Of a stretch of DNA of 64,000 nucleotides, positions 34,401 to 45,661 are shown in pieces. The notes under the pieces are model-generated. The model did no database searches and was not told where the DNA came from. It saw only the letters and a list, made by a program, of their open reading frames with translations. The stretch is taken from positions 220,017,584 to 220,081,583 of the forward strand of contig JAHLJT010000631.1 of NCBI GenBank assembly GCA_031308135.1, written 5' to 3'. Origin of the DNA: Acheta domesticus (Eukaryota; Arthropoda; Insecta; Orthoptera; Gryllidae). Position numbers and translations under genes: made by a program. Position 1 is the first letter of the stretch, and each line of letters opens with the position of its first letter.

Positions 34401-34800
34401 GTTATTTTATGATGTGGCAATTTATGGAAAGTATTGGTATAGTATATAAAACTATAAGGGATTCTACAAGTTCGACTATTTTATTTTGTAGTTTACATTT
34501 GTTTATTACTTTTTTATAAAGTGAGGTATGTTTGGAAGCTGAAACTGGAAATAAGAAAAATGCAAACTTTTTTAGTGGGAAAGTGAGCGAGCTAGATTGG
34601 AAATTTCCAAATAGGGAGCAAGATAAGTCAGAGCTAGCTGGGGCGGAGCAGGGATACAATGGATAGGTAGAAGGAGGCCCCGCCGCAGCGCATGAATAAA
34701 TGGAATTCCTCTTCCTGCGTAATAATTTACTATAATCAATTTTAGTATTTCTAAAAAACGTACCGGGCAACGCCAAGTACATCAGCTGGTATTATATAAA
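34401..34800. repeat. Possible dispersed repeat end (ACCGGGCAACGCCAAGTAC)
   Basis: Ends near 34762-34792 with ACCGGGCAACGCCAAGTACA and TCAGCTGGTA. Phrases like this are, to my recollection, common ends of dispersed invertebrate repeats; the family is not identified. The minus-strand open frame at 34402-34782 is probably part of the repeat. Confidence 0.35.
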
Positions 34801-34970
34801 ATCCTCTCCTCTATTATTTCAGTAGTATAGATGAATTTTGTCGCTCTCCAATGGAACCAATCTTTATAAAATAAGGTCTCTAAAGAAAAAGAATTTCACG
34901 CAGACGTGGCGAATTATTCTTTGAGTTTAAAATGCATCTAAATATTCAAGTCAAATGTAACTCGGAATAG

Positions 34971-35243
34971 TCAGGCAGAATTTAAAAATCTATTTAGTTT
35001 AATAAGTAAGCGTTCTAAGGACTTAAAATCTCGAATTTTGGGCCCAAAGGCTTCACAGAAACGTTCTTCGCACAATAATTTGTAGGATGAGAGCTTCTTG
35101 GACTTTTTATTACGTTCTGCTGATTCCGCGCTTCTGGGCACAACCCCACCTATTCGGAGACGTTCATAATCTGCAATTAATTGGGAAATTAGACTAATGT
35201 CTTGATATTCTAGGTGATTTATTTGCACGGGTAAACCTTTCAT
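34971..35243 (-). CDS. Unrecognised 90-residue open frame
   Basis: An uninterrupted minus-strand frame, starting MKGLPVQINHLEYQDISLIS and rich in Lys, Glu and Leu. It has no signal peptide or membrane segment and I do not recognise a family. It lies directly next to the SINE and could be a short exon, a retroelement fragment or chance. No supporting splice sites were identified. Confidence 0.2.
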   Translation of the reverse strand: MKGLPVQINHLEYQDISLISQLIADYERLRIGGVVPRSAESAERNKKSKKLSSYKLLCEERFCEAFGPKIRDFKSLERLLIKLNRFLNSA

Positions 35244-35280
35244 TTCGGTAATAAAGTTAAATAATATTCTAAAGAGTACG

Positions 35281-35530
35281 GCGGCGATGGTTTAAACGAT
35301 TAGCGTAACGGACAGCTGTACCCATGTTCGGGGGTTCAAACCCGATCGAAGCCGTGGATTTGTGGGGGCGAAAAAGTCCTTCCTTCGTACGACTTCCTTC
35401 GGAGGGGAAGTAAAGACGGCTGCCCCATGCCAGTAGATTTACTTGCAGGTACAAGATCCTCAAACCTAAATGAAGCCTCTGAGCTAAATTCAAATCGCCT
35501 GTTTTGTCGCCCGAGATAATACCTTCTTTC
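35281..35530 (+). repeat. tRNA-derived SINE
   Basis: The head has an A box TGGTTTAAACG (35288-35298, fits TRGYNNANNNG) and a B box GGTTCAAACCC (35333-35343). The body contains GACTTCCTTCGGAGGGGAAG and AAGTAAAGACGGCTGCCCCA, then CCAGTAGATTTACT, which I recognise as a body type seen in insect SINEs. Transcription would be by RNA polymerase III. The copied segment begins right after it at 35533. Confidence 0.68.
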
Positions 35531-36302
35531 TCCGCTAGTTGGTGAAAGGAGTGTAGCGAAATTTGTGTGGTCACATACGGAAGAGCAGGCCTCACGGCCT
35601 GAGTCACGCCACCTAAAATAAGGCATCAATTCAAAGAGTAAGGTAGTACTTACCCGATGCAAACTTTACGCCGCTTTCTCAAGAGTAGAAACCTTTCTAT
35701 TAATTTTGTGACTATCAAAGAAAGCGAAAACCTAACTGTCAAGGAAGATTGTATAATTACTACAAATATTGTTTTTAAGGAAGTGTTATGAATTGTTACA
35801 AGATCATTTGTCTATAATACTAAATATATCTTTATTCAAAATTTGTTTTGAAACCTCAATTTCCTTATTTCTATTTCATATTCTATAAATACATTATAAA
35901 TTACCTTTATTCATTTCTTAAACAAAGAAATTTTCCTTCTTATACGGAAATGGAAGGACAGGGACAAGGGGAGAATTTCATATGCGAGAGTTCTCGCTCG
36001 GGTACGCTAGTGTGTTTTATTGCAGGAGTAATGATGCACCTCTTATAAATCAAAGTTGTTTCAATCATAATTCCATGTACGTGTATTTTGTACAAATTAT
36101 TCGGTAAGCAACAGTCCATCGTAACTGTCTTACTGAACTATCTAAAGATTTCAGCTGCATGTGCGGTATTACCTTTCCGTACTATCTACTCTTTGAATAT
36201 CCAGCGCACTAAGTTCAACAAGAAACCGAAATAGTAATGAAAGTATTGCGAGATGAAAATAAATTTTAAAATTACCGCAATAAGCCTGCGGTAGCGTCTC
36301 AC

Positions 36303-36537
36303 CTATGGACGCGCACCCGGCGTAGGTGTCGGCGGAGATGCACTCGCCCACCGCCAGGATGAGTAAGGCTGCTGCTAGGGCAGCCGCGTGGCACATGAGC
36401 GCCTTGGCGTACACCGGCCGCCGGAGCTCTGGCAACAGCGCGTACACCGCCAGAGTAGCCAGCAGCGCCGCCATCCCCACCAGGTACAGCACCACGTACA
36501 GGTAGTTCTTCCATGTCATAGGAGTCGGGCCTCGATT
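36303..36537 (-). CDS. Methuselah-like GPCR exon A (TM1 to TM2/ECL1), copy 2
   Basis: Same 235-bp exon as 771-1005, with identical protein: TM1, the VYALLPELRR turn, TM2 (ALMCHAAALAAALLIL) and the YAGC cysteine. Acceptor GCCAG before 36537, donor ATAG|GTGAG after 36303, phase 1 end. It splices in frame to exon B at 33049 and then exon C at 27312. The four base differences from copy 1 are all at third codon positions and silent. The ectodomain exons expected upstream (higher coordinates) were not found; the flank is filled by repeats. Confidence 0.82.
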
Positions 36538-36901
36538 CTGGCATGGCAAAATTTCATTAAAATGTGTAAATATCAATGATTAAAAATTAATTTTCAAAAT
36601 AAAATCCTTTTTATTGAATTGGGTAGAAATCACATTCTTTTAAAACATAATCATATTAACGTAATTTATTGAAAAAGTAAATTAAAGATTGTTTCTTATT
36701 GTTAAGCTCTTTCTTAGCAGAAGCCTAATGGGTTCTCAAAATGTATTAGGTTCCCTCCATTATACATTAATTATCTACCGACAAAAGTGGACGTATTAAA
36801 AGGAGAAATTGGAAGATCGACAGATAATGTCATAAACTGAAGAAATCAAAATAGGAAGATTTTTTCTAATTATAGACTAAGGGTATTTTTCTCAAATAGA
36901 C

Positions 36902-37441
36902 TTATATTAATTCTTGCAAGCTCTCTTTGACCTCCGCGACCTGTGCCTTGACCTGCTGACGTAACTCTTTGCACCTATTTTCGACTTGCAGATTTATCGA
37001 ACGTTGATGTTCTTTCATCTTTTCATCGAAAATTTTCGTCTGTTCGTCGATTTTGGCCTCTATTTGGTTGATCTGTTGCGATTGTTCCTCTCGTACCTCT
37101 TTCATCTCTTCTCTAACGCTTCTCATTTCTTCCCTAATCTGTCTTCCATGATTCGCGTCCTATGGTTTCGGCGAAATTTCCTAACAATGCCCTCATTAAC
37201 ACTGTCATTTGATCCCGGCTCTCCTCCTGTTGCGGTACTACCTCTGGCGTGGTTTCCGCCGACCCTGCTCCGCGGTTGGGGTGCCTACTTCCTCTCCCTC
37301 TCCTGACTGCATTATTTCTATACTCCTTAACAATTCACTTCTTTCCTCCCCCTCACTACGTTCCTCGCTCGCAATTTGGTTAACCTTCCTGTAATCTGGG
37401 CTTTCTGCCATTTTAACTGCCTCAGACTTTGTTATGCCTAC
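36902..37441 (-). pseudogene. Retroelement gag-like coiled-coil remnant, copy 2
   Basis: Near-identical to 1372-1911, with an uninterrupted 74-residue coiled-coil end at 36902-37126 that differs by Ala to Glu in the IEAKID segment. The upstream part again shifts frame, so the damage predates the duplication. Confidence 0.45.
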
Positions 37442-37758
37442 TTAATACAATTTACGACACTCAATACACTCGCTGCCGCACTTGATACCAGGGACTGAAT
37501 ACCGAAATAATAGCCGTAAAGGTATTTATACCGGTATAGAAATACCTTTACCTCTATTATACCTTTATTCAAAATACCTTAAAAAATACCGGTATAAGAC
37601 ATCAAATACCGGTATCTTTAGAGGTATTTTACCTTTATTCGACGTCTATACCGGTAAAATACCTCTATTTAGAGATATTTTACCGGTATTATCTTATGAA
37701 AATACCGGTATTTCAGTATAATCATACAGGTTTCGGAGGGGAAACATTCTGATTTTTT

Positions 37759-37836
37759 ACGCTGAGATGGCTCAGAGGAACAAATATGGACTCCGCAGAG
37801 TTCTGCCCGGGGGTCCTAGGGTTCGAGTCTCAACGT
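37759..37836 (+). other. tRNA-like segment with A/B boxes inside hAT-like copy 2
   Basis: Stem halves ACGCTGAG (37759-37766) and CTCAACGT (37829-37836). The A box TGGCTCAGAGG (37768-37778) fits TRGYNNANNNG exactly; the B box GGTTCGAGTCT (37820-37830) is one base from consensus. The longer A-B spacing could reflect a type II (Leu/Ser-like) origin. The anticodon arm is not credible, so it is a relic or promoter rather than a tRNA gene. Confidence 0.6.
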
Positions 37837-37924
37837 TGGCAAATTTTCGTCACCAGACATTCAACCTAGGTCGAGTTCTGTTGTTGGTTGAGAACGAATT
37901 ATTATAATAGTCTGGGCACGCGAA

Positions 37925-38275
37925 GGCGTGTTTGGGGGAGCGAACGCGCGTGTGGGGACGCGAACGCGCGTTTGGGGGAGTGAACGCGCGTTTGGGGAGC
38001 GAACTCGCGTGTGGGGCCGCGAACGCGCGTTTGGGGGAGTGAACGCGCGTTTGGGGAGCGAACTCGCGTGTGGGGCCGCGAACGCGCGTTTGGGGAGCGA
38101 ACGCGCGTTAGGGGAGCGAAAGCGCCTGTGGGGGCGCGAATGCGCGTGTGGGGCCACGAACGCGCGTGTGGGGCCACGAACGCGCGTGTGGAGCAGCGAA
38201 TGCGCGTGTGGGGAGCGAACGCGCGTTTGGCAGCGAACGCGCGTTTGGGGAGCGAACGCGCGTTTGCGGAGCGCG
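37925..38275. repeat. 19-bp G-rich minisatellite (copy 2)
   Basis: About 18 units like GGGGAGCGAACGCGCGTTT, fewer and differently ordered than in copy 1. It gives stop-free repeat frames that are not genes. Confidence 0.9.
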
Positions 38276-38636
38276 CGTGGTCGGGCCTGCGGCCTCCGCT
38301 AGGATATGACCTTCGACATCTGTTGTGAAAGAACGAAGGCGATAGAAATCTGTCATCGGTTGATAAGACTTCATGCAACGTTCCTTGGCGCATTCCGATT
38401 CTCGGAATCAGTTTCCCTTTGTAAGAGATGCGAGAGCTGCGCCGTTGCGTAGGCAGTTTCCGGAGGTCAGCGTTTCGACCCATGAGCGTCACCGGTTCGG
38501 CAGAGGATAACGCTCTCGACCTATATACTCCAGGCTTTAATTTCTTTTCGCAGTGAGTAGAACTGAAATATGAGAGAAGGATGTTTGACCGTAGGCGCCA
38601 ACAAACGCTTTGCCGAATGTGTACTGTGAGAGAGAG

Positions 38637-38667
<31 letters not shown>

Positions 38668-38804
38668 AAGAAAGAGAAATGAAGAAATCGGAAGAGAACG
38701 AAAGTGAGAAAGCGAAAGAAAGAGCGTGTGTATATAGCGCGTGATGTATAGAGCTTGAGTGTATAGCGCATGAGAGTGTAGCGCGCGTGTGATTGGTGCA
38801 AGCG

Positions 38805-39050
38805 TTTGTTCGGCGCGCGCGTTTGTTCGGCGCGCGCGTTTGTTCGGCGCGCGCGTTTGTTCGGCGCGCGCGTTTGTTCGGCGCGCGCGTTCGTGGGCGT
38901 GCGCGTGTGTGGGCGCGCGCGTGTTTGACGCGCTCGCGTGTTTGGCGCGGGCATGTGTTTGGGGCGCGTGCGCATATGTGGGCGCTCGCGTGCGTTTGGC
39001 GCGCGCGTGTGGTTAGCGCGCGCGTGGGTTTGCCGCGAGCGCGTGTGTGG
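38805..39050. repeat. 17-bp CpG-rich minisatellite (copy 2)
   Basis: Units like GTTCGGCGCGCGCGTTT, degenerating to the right. The very long minus-strand frames crossing 37902-39331 are produced by this array, the 19-bp array and stop-poor spacer. Confidence 0.9.
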
Positions 39051-39275
39051 CACAAACGCCGTACGCGTGTTTGTGGCGCGTGTGTGGGGCACGCGGCAGT
39101 ATTTCCATTGAAAATACCGGTATAATACCGGTATACCTTTATGGACGTCCATACCGGTATAGACGTCCTATAAAGGTATTTTACCGGTATAAAAGAATAA
39201 AGGTATTTTATACCGGTATGAAAAAATACCGGTATTTTACCGGTATTCAATACCTTTTCGGTCCCTGCTTGATAC

Positions 39276-40640
39276 ACTTTACAACACAATACAAGAAATA
39301 AACCCTTCTCCAGAAAGAAATACACGCCCACAATAACACAGGCACTGTAAATTATTTTAAAAGTATATTGAAAGTCCAGGTGTTTTAAAGGCGGGAAAAT
39401 GGTTTTTATTTTTTTAACTGCAGCCCAGCAATCAAAAAAATCTGAAAAAAATACACAACAATTTGTGTTTTACGAGAAACCTTTGATATTTTTTTCGAGC
39501 CTGTTCCAGGCTTCTAAGACACAGTAAAAAATATTAATTGATATTTTTTTCGAAAATATTTTTTTGTGTTTGAATTTGGGCCTGAGAAAAAATTAAAAAA
39601 TGTTTTTCTAATAGTCCAAGTTGTATTCTTATTTATCATATTTTTTTCAGTCAGATAAAATAGTGTTAAGTTGTCGAAAAAGTTGAAAAAAAAAAACACG
39701 TTTTTGGCCGTATAGGGGTGTGGGTGGTAGGACGGAGGCTAAGAAACCTTTCAAAAATATTATTTTTATGTTAGAATTATAGTGTAACCACTCATATGTA
39801 ATTTGGTTGAGGGGAACTTTTTACCATCTTATCGGGGGGGACCCTTTCTGTAATGATATTTATGTGCCAAAAAAAATACAACAAATCTCTCAAGAAATTT
39901 TATTTGTGGTTATAGAATTTAATTTTCAAAGCTAGGTTAAACAATTAATAAACAAATGTGGAAGTATTTTTGAGAAAATCTTGTTTTTAAAATACTAAGC
40001 AAAAGTATACGATAACTAATAGTATTCTGAAAAATTGTACATGATCTCATTTAAAGATCTAATTTTCACGAATATATTTCATTCAGAAAAAATCGGACCT
40101 ATGCCACCTTTATACGTGTACTTTATTCTAGTCTTATAAGAAATTTAAAGAAAAAAATTGAAGCCGTTTTTGTGAAAACTTTGAAAATGTCCAGAGAGGT
40201 TTCATATAAAGTACCCTCAACTTTTAAAGAAAGTTTTTCAAAATCGAGATGCCATGAGCGGACGCAGATCGACCAGGGAATATCCAATTTGGAAGAAATC
40301 GCACGTATGGTTACGCGCTAGTGTTGTTCACAGACCGACAGACCGACAGACCGACAGACGGACAGACGGACAGACGGACGAACGTTTTGAAAAGACCCAT
40401 TTTTTTGTATCAGGGGATCCCAAAACATGTATTTCCGTTCAAATCTCGAAATCGATTTTCCGCAGCAATACATAACTTTTCCTATACTAGGTATATTACT
40501 CCGTATATACGTACGCATAGGGGAAACAAAAAAAAAGATTTGATTCCCCTAGATTAATTGTCGCACAACATTTGACCTCTATATTAAACCCTCCTAAATT
40601 AAACCCTGACTGTGCTACGTCACCGCACAATTTAATTGAT
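39276..40640. repeat. AT-rich family A DNA (reverse), duplicated flank
   Basis: Counterpart of 5315-6667, with an expanded GACAGACCGACAGACGG microsatellite at about 40334-40380 and the reverse hairpin at 40470-40525. Confidence 0.65.
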
Positions 40641-40642
40641 TT

Positions 40643-42176
40643 TTAGTTTCCCGTATCCGTACGTATACACGGAGAGATATACGTAGTATAGGGAAAGTTA
40701 TGTAATGCTGCGCGAAAAAATGGTCAATTTTCGGCGGAAAAAAATTCATTGCCGCGCCGTGAAAACGACAAAGTGGATAAAACCAGTTGCAAATTCAAGA
40801 AAACAAATCCCCTAGCACGTGATGTAGCCAGAAACACTGTTTTGTGGGTCCTTGATACCGAAAAACAAATTGAAAGAAAAATGTCCGTCTGTCCGTCCGT
40901 CCGTCTGCTAGCGCCTAAACCATACGTACGATTTCTTCCAAAATGGGTATTCTGCGGTCGATCTGGTTGTAGACGAAGCTTTGATATTTTCAAAAAGATT
41001 CTGTAAACTTTGGGGATACTTTACATGAAGCCCCCCCGACATTTTCAAAATATTCTCAAAAACGGCCCCAATTTTTTTCTTTAAATTTTTTGTAAGAATA
41101 GAAAAAAATGCAGTTATTAAGGTTATTAAGGTGGCATAGGTCGGATTTTCACGAATGACTCTGAATTGTCGAAAATTGCAGAAGTTTAAAATATTTTCGG
41201 CGTCTTTCTGAAACTATAAAATTGAAGATAGACATTTTTCCTTCAAATAAAATATTTCCTTCATAGTGAGTTCTTTCTTTAAGGTCATGTACATTTTTTT
41301 GAAAAGTTTAGTAGTTTTCGCGCAAAATTGTGTTCAATATGAGCAATTTTAAAAAAATACAAAAATCCAGATTTTTCTTTAAACGTTTGGTAGGTATAGT
41401 GCATAACGTATTTTATGAGATGACAAAAACTTCGTATTGCCCTATTCTTTCGTTTTTTCAAAAATTGGAAAAATGTAATTTTTTGACTTGTCTTTCATGT
41501 CGTTAATATTTACATTAGCGGCGATTTTTTCACATTATTGTATTTACGAGCACATGTGCTTTAAATAATGTCAAGGAAAGTTTCTCGAAATCATAACCGT
41601 TTTCTGTGAAACGTAGTTCAAAATTCCGCATTTTCAGAAACGTTAAAATGCCATTTTCTCATATGTGGCTGGACAGTTTTTCTTGAAACTTTTGTAACGG
41701 ATAATGCTAATTACACTCTTTAATATGATGTAAAGTTTATTTAGAGTATTTTTTTTGTTTTTTCAAAAATTACATAAATGTAATTTTTTGAATGATCTCT
41801 CACATATTTAATATGCACATATCCAGCAATTTGTAAAAAAAAATATTATAGTTGTGAGTGTAAGTGCTTCAAATAAAATATTTTGAAAACTCAAAAATTT
41901 TCTGTGAAAATGAGCTTCAAGTTTCGCATTTTTAGTAGAGCTAAAACGCAGTTTTTTTAAAAACGGCACATAATGTTTCAAAGAAAATTGCCATTTAGGA
42001 CTAGGAAACCAATGGGAAATCGAAAAATTAAGAAAATGACAAAAAATGTACTTTTGGCGATGATAAATGGCAGCTGGCAAGAAAGAGTATTTGGCAATAC
42101 CGAATAGTTAGCGAAGACCCAAGGAAATAGAAAACTAATACGGGAAAGTCTGTGCCATTCTGCTGAACCACTAGTT
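40643..42176. repeat. Family A repeat, near-full forward copy
   Basis: Starts at the TTTCCCGTATCCGTACGTAT hairpin, has a GTCCGTCTGTCCGTCCGTCC microsatellite (about 40885-40908), and ends GGGAAAGTCTGTGCCATTCT...CCACTAGTT at 42176. About 1.53 kb; it abuts the truncated BEL element. No coding capacity. Confidence 0.72.
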
Positions 42177-42177
42177 T

Positions 42178-42660
42178 TAACTTACATATCAATGCACTAT
42201 TAGGTCTCAAAGAGGATTCTGATTTTTCTGACTTGCTATTAATTGCTCTTGTGACCAAAGGACTCCCACATAACATTCTCAGTTAGTGGGAGTTATCCTT
42301 GGATACTGACAATTCAGTCGTTAATGAAATTTTTACAACATCAACAAAGAGGCCTCAGTGTCATGCCAAATTCCTTATCTCAAGTTGTAAAAATAATAAT
42401 AACAACAAATCAAACAAATCGCATCCTGGCTTCAAATGTCCAAAGTGCAAATCAGAACATTTTTTGATTGATTGTCCTGAGTTCTTGAATCTGTCAAGGA
42501 TGAATGGCTGGCATTTGTGGAGGCTAACAATAGGTGTGCCAGGTGTTTTACCTTTAAGTCAGAAAGGCATGTTAATTGTAAAATAACTTGTTCTATTTGT
42601 CATAAGGCTCATCATAAACTTGTGCATTTTGATAACTCTCAATTAAAGGACTCCCTAACC
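42178..42660 (+). pseudogene. BEL/Pao Gag C-terminal part
   Basis: Conceptual frames give LLGLKEDSDFSDLLLIALVT, an Asn-rich linker, then zinc-knuckle-like CPKCKSEHFLIDCPEF and a second cluster C..C...H..C, CSICHKAHHKLVH. Gag of this family packages the RNA. A stop near 42286 and a frame change near 42495 inactivate it. Confidence 0.75.
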
Positions 42661-43190
42661 AGGTGCACTCTCAGCCGCCAGCACTGTTAGTGCAGGCCAT
42701 GTGCCACCTCACGTTGCCGCCTCACGTTGCCGCCGCCGCTGCCACCACCACCCCATCGCCGCCCCTTCTCCCCACCGCCGCCCCTCTCTCCCCACCGCCC
42801 GCCCGCCCGACTGGCCCCCACTTCCACTCGGCCGGAGAGATCTCGGGGTGTCGTGGACAGAGGCGGGGCCGGCGGGGAGAGCGTGGGCAACAAGGCGGCA
42901 GAGTGAGCAGCAATATTACATCGCTGACCACGGAGAGCTAATACAGCCCGTGGACATTTGCCGTCAGCGAAGGGCGTTTTTGTGTGTGCATTTAGACCCA
43001 CTACTAGACAGATGTGTAAAAAAGAGGAACAGATTTACTATGACAGTGGTCTGGTTTGAAAAGTCTAGACATGTGTTTATAATAGTTATTAATTTGTGCC
43101 TCGTAGGCTTCAATACATTCCGCAATGTTTATCCTAATTACATTTTCTTTACTGTATCTGTCATGCAGCCTAGCCTAGTTAGTGTGCTTT
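42661..43190. other. GC-rich Pro/Ala-coding stretch and spacer within BEL
   Basis: 42663-42900 is rich in CCGCC and CCACC and opens long frames on both strands with Pro/Ala- or Gly-rich peptides. It may be a Gag-Pol linker or inserted DNA. No domain is recognised. Confidence 0.4.
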
Positions 43191-43690
43191 TCATTTTTTC
43201 ATTTCATTGTCCACTGCAAGAGTACTGGGTTTTACCCCTAAGGGTGAGCCCTATCATTTAAATGCTCTCGTTGATAGTGGAATGCAAACGATCTAATTAC
43301 CTGGGAAACTGTCAAAACGCTTAAATTACCTACAGGGAAATGTAACATTAATATTACTACTGTAGGCCGTCATTCAATGCCAGCAAATTATGTTGTTCAA
43401 CTTAAAATTTAGTCTTGCCAAAATAACAATCCTTAGTCTGAGGTTATTGATTACTTTTTATAGATCTTCCAACATCTCTTAAGGAAAATTTTGACCCCAG
43501 TTCGTGGTGTCTGCCTACTGATGTATTTTTGGCAGATCCATATTTAATGAATCTAAACCCATTTATGTACTGCTCGGTGCAGATATATTCTTTGATGCGT
43601 TGCTTCCTGACAAAAGGAAAAGAGTTGACGGGAAATTTCCCACATTGCAGGAAACCCGCTAAGGTTGGGTTATTACAGTTCACACTCCTT
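43191..43690 (+). pseudogene. BEL/Pao aspartic protease region
   Basis: The active site reads ALVDSG at 43264-43281, followed by a second conserved block LLGADIFFDALLPD (about 43580-43620) and a GWVI-type motif near 43668, as in retropepsins of BEL/Pao. It would cleave the polyprotein. Multiple frame changes and stops occur. Confidence 0.75.
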
Positions 43691-43859
43691 TGCGTCCTGC
43701 ATTTGTAAATACCAATTGTAAATTTTTGACATCTGCCTGTGAGCTGTCACAATCCATTAAATTTTGGGAGGTAGAAGAGGCTATCCCCATTTGTCCAAAA
43801 TTCTCTGATGAGGAACTACCCAAAACTCATTTTGCATTTATACTCATGATAGGGATGAT

Positions 43860-44890
43860 ACCGGAAAGTATATTGTTTCCCTCCCTCTTAAATCGGAACC
43901 ACCCACGTTGGGTGATTCAAAGGTCCAGACCCTAAAGAGACTTCACGCCCTCGAACGTAGATTTGAAAGGGATAGTATATTTCAAACAGCTTATCAAGAA
44001 TTTATGCAAGAGTATTTGGATTTAGGTCATATGCGCCTAGCTCCTGATAGTCTAAATGGTGCTTATTACATTTCCCACCATGCAGTACTTAAACCCCAAG
44101 GTACTTCAACTAAATTGAGAGCAGTTTTTGATGGTTCTACCAAAACCACTAAATGACCTCCTCATTAATGGTGGCAAAATTCAGTCAGATTTATTTGATA
44201 TCCTGATTAAGTTTAGATTAGGAAAGGTAGCCATTGTGACAGACCTGGAGAAAATGTTTAGACAAGTCCAGGTATTGCCCACAGATTGGCATTTCCAACG
44301 TATTTTATGGAGAAATTTCTCTTCAGATCCTGTAAATGATTGTTCTCACTACAGTTACGTATGGTTTGAAACCAGCAACATTTTTAGCAGTTGGCACCTT
44401 GTTACAATTAGCCAGAGATGAAAAATGTAAATTTCCTCTAGGCTCAGAAATTCTTCAAAATATTTTTATGTAGATGACTTGCTTTATTCTTGTAATAACG
44501 TGCCCTCCGCGAAGGAAGCGGTCAGTTAGCTGATTCAAATTTTCACCGCAAGTGGATTCAATCTTAGGAAATGGGCATCCAAAAGCCCTGAAGCTTTGTC
44601 AGATTTAACCCCACATTTGCTAGCCAAATCTGGTGTAAGAATATTTCAATCTAAATATGCTGAGCAAGTAAATACTCTAGCCATTTCTTGGAATACCACT
44701 CTTGATTCCTTGTCAATTGTATTGCCTGAATTTACTCGTACTATTAGAAATTTCAAGTTTACCAAAAGAAATGTTTTGCCTGTTATTTGTAGTTTATTTG
44801 ATCCTCTAGGTATTTTAGCACTTTTTCGTAATTATTTGCAAAAATTTATTCCAAAAACTGTGGGAGTACCCCTTGAAGTAGGATGATCCT
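43860..44890 (+). pseudogene. BEL/Pao reverse transcriptase
   Basis: Motifs in order: LERRFERDSIFQTAYQEFMQ, AYYISHHAVLKPQ, LRAVFDGS, VTDLEKMFRQVQV (first catalytic Asp) and YVDDLLYSC (44467-44493), then GFNLRKWASKSPEAL and the FDPLGIL box near 44795. This matches the Pao subgroup RT. Breaks: stop at about 44153, frame changes near 44340-44460, and a stop near 44528. It copied element RNA into DNA in cytoplasmic particles. Confidence 0.88.
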
Positions 44891-44939
44891 ATTCCTACAG
44901 AATTGTATAATCAATGGCAACAAATATATGAGTAGCTGT

Positions 44940-45185
44940 CTTATTTGACTAAGGTCAGCTTTCCTCGCTGTGTCGTTCCCTTCGCCAATGCGGAGATTGA
45001 ACTTCATGGGTTTTCAGACAGCAGCCTTACTGCTTACGGTGCTGCTATTTATATTAAAATTGTGTCAACTGAAGGCCACAGTATTGCTAGGCTTCTGTGT
45101 GTCAAAACGAAGGTGGTTCCTTTCAATATGAAATCAAAACCTGAAGATGCGTCTCTCACCATTCCACGATTAGAATTGTGTGCTG
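44940..45185 (+). pseudogene. BEL/Pao RNase H, 5' part (interrupted)
   Basis: ELHGFSDSSLTAYGAAIY and TIPRLELCA are the family's RNase H motifs. The frame is cut at 45185 by the long-TIR element and resumes at 48318-48660 with AAVLLARLMNRV, NSRVVLDWI and STTADLLTRGV. Removing one TGCTG copy and the insert restores the motif LELCA-AVLLARL. Confidence 0.85.
45181..45185. repeat. TGCTG target site duplication (left; right copy 48318-48322)
   Basis: TGCTG flanks the long-TIR element on both sides, and excising one copy plus the element restores the BEL RNase H frame. A TA-only duplication, expected for Tc1, does not explain the junctions. Confidence 0.7.
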
Positions 45186-45661
45186 GGTCATTCCATATTA
45201 AATAAACACAGTTTTTTACCTCACCATTTTAGATTCCGATGAAATTTGACACATAGTATGAATAAGAACAAGAAAACCACAAATTTTATGTAAGATATTT
45301 CCACCCGTTTGTGAAATATAGCCATGTAAAAGTTTACAAAATTGGGTTCCCGAAAATTTTTAAATTGATGTAGAACCTCTCCAAATTAAGATATGGAGCT
45401 GGAACAGGTGTCATTTTACAGCTTTCTTTATGGCCTTTTATATGATATACAACTCAATGGGGGTTGCGATCAAAACGTTTTTCAAATTTGAATTTAAAAT
45501 TTTGATTTTGAGTTTTTTCAAAATGCTCATCTTCAAAAAATTGACAAAATTCTAAAATAATCCTTATATGTTTCCAAATAGATGGTGCAAGTTTAAAAAT
45601 GGTACTGCAATGGGTTCATATGGTAATGTTTACTTAAAATGCACAATATTTACTTACTCTA

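Larger units (their letters stand above)
37489..39267. mobile_element. hAT-like non-autonomous element, copy 2 (TSD CTTGATAC)
   Basis: 1779 bp with the same termini as copy 1 and CTTGATAC at 37481-37488 and 39268-39275. It has subterminal ACCGGT palindromes at both ends, a tRNA-like segment (37759-37836), a 19-bp array (37925-38275), a GA microsatellite (38622-38690) and a 17-bp array (38805-39050). It has no transposase and no nested LTR. It is the empty-site control that defines the LTR-like insertion in copy 1. Confidence 0.9.
35533..40905. repeat. Segmental duplication, copy 2 (partner 1-6925)
   Basis: Direct-orientation partner of the window start. It lacks the 1360-bp LTR-like insertion and has shorter minisatellites. 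It is continuous with Mth exons B and C, so this is likely the parental location, or the only true one. 35533-36302 holds only AT-rich intron-like DNA. Confidence 0.93.

Noticed and set aside
37759..37836. Functional tRNA gene
   Set aside because: A and B boxes and an acceptor-like stem are present, but the anticodon arm does not form a standard stem with a 7-nt loop.
37902..39152. A 416-residue Arg/Pro-rich minus-strand open frame (and similar ones at 2365-3060, 48798-49563, 50852-51593)
   Set aside because: It is generated by 17-, 19- and 20-bp stop-free minisatellites and stop-poor flanks; other frames on both strands are open too, and unit variants do not favour one frame.
42663..43001. 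Pro/Ala-rich or Gly-rich protein frames on both strands
   Set aside because: Composition-driven frames in a GC-rich stretch inside a dead BEL element; no domain or conserved start.
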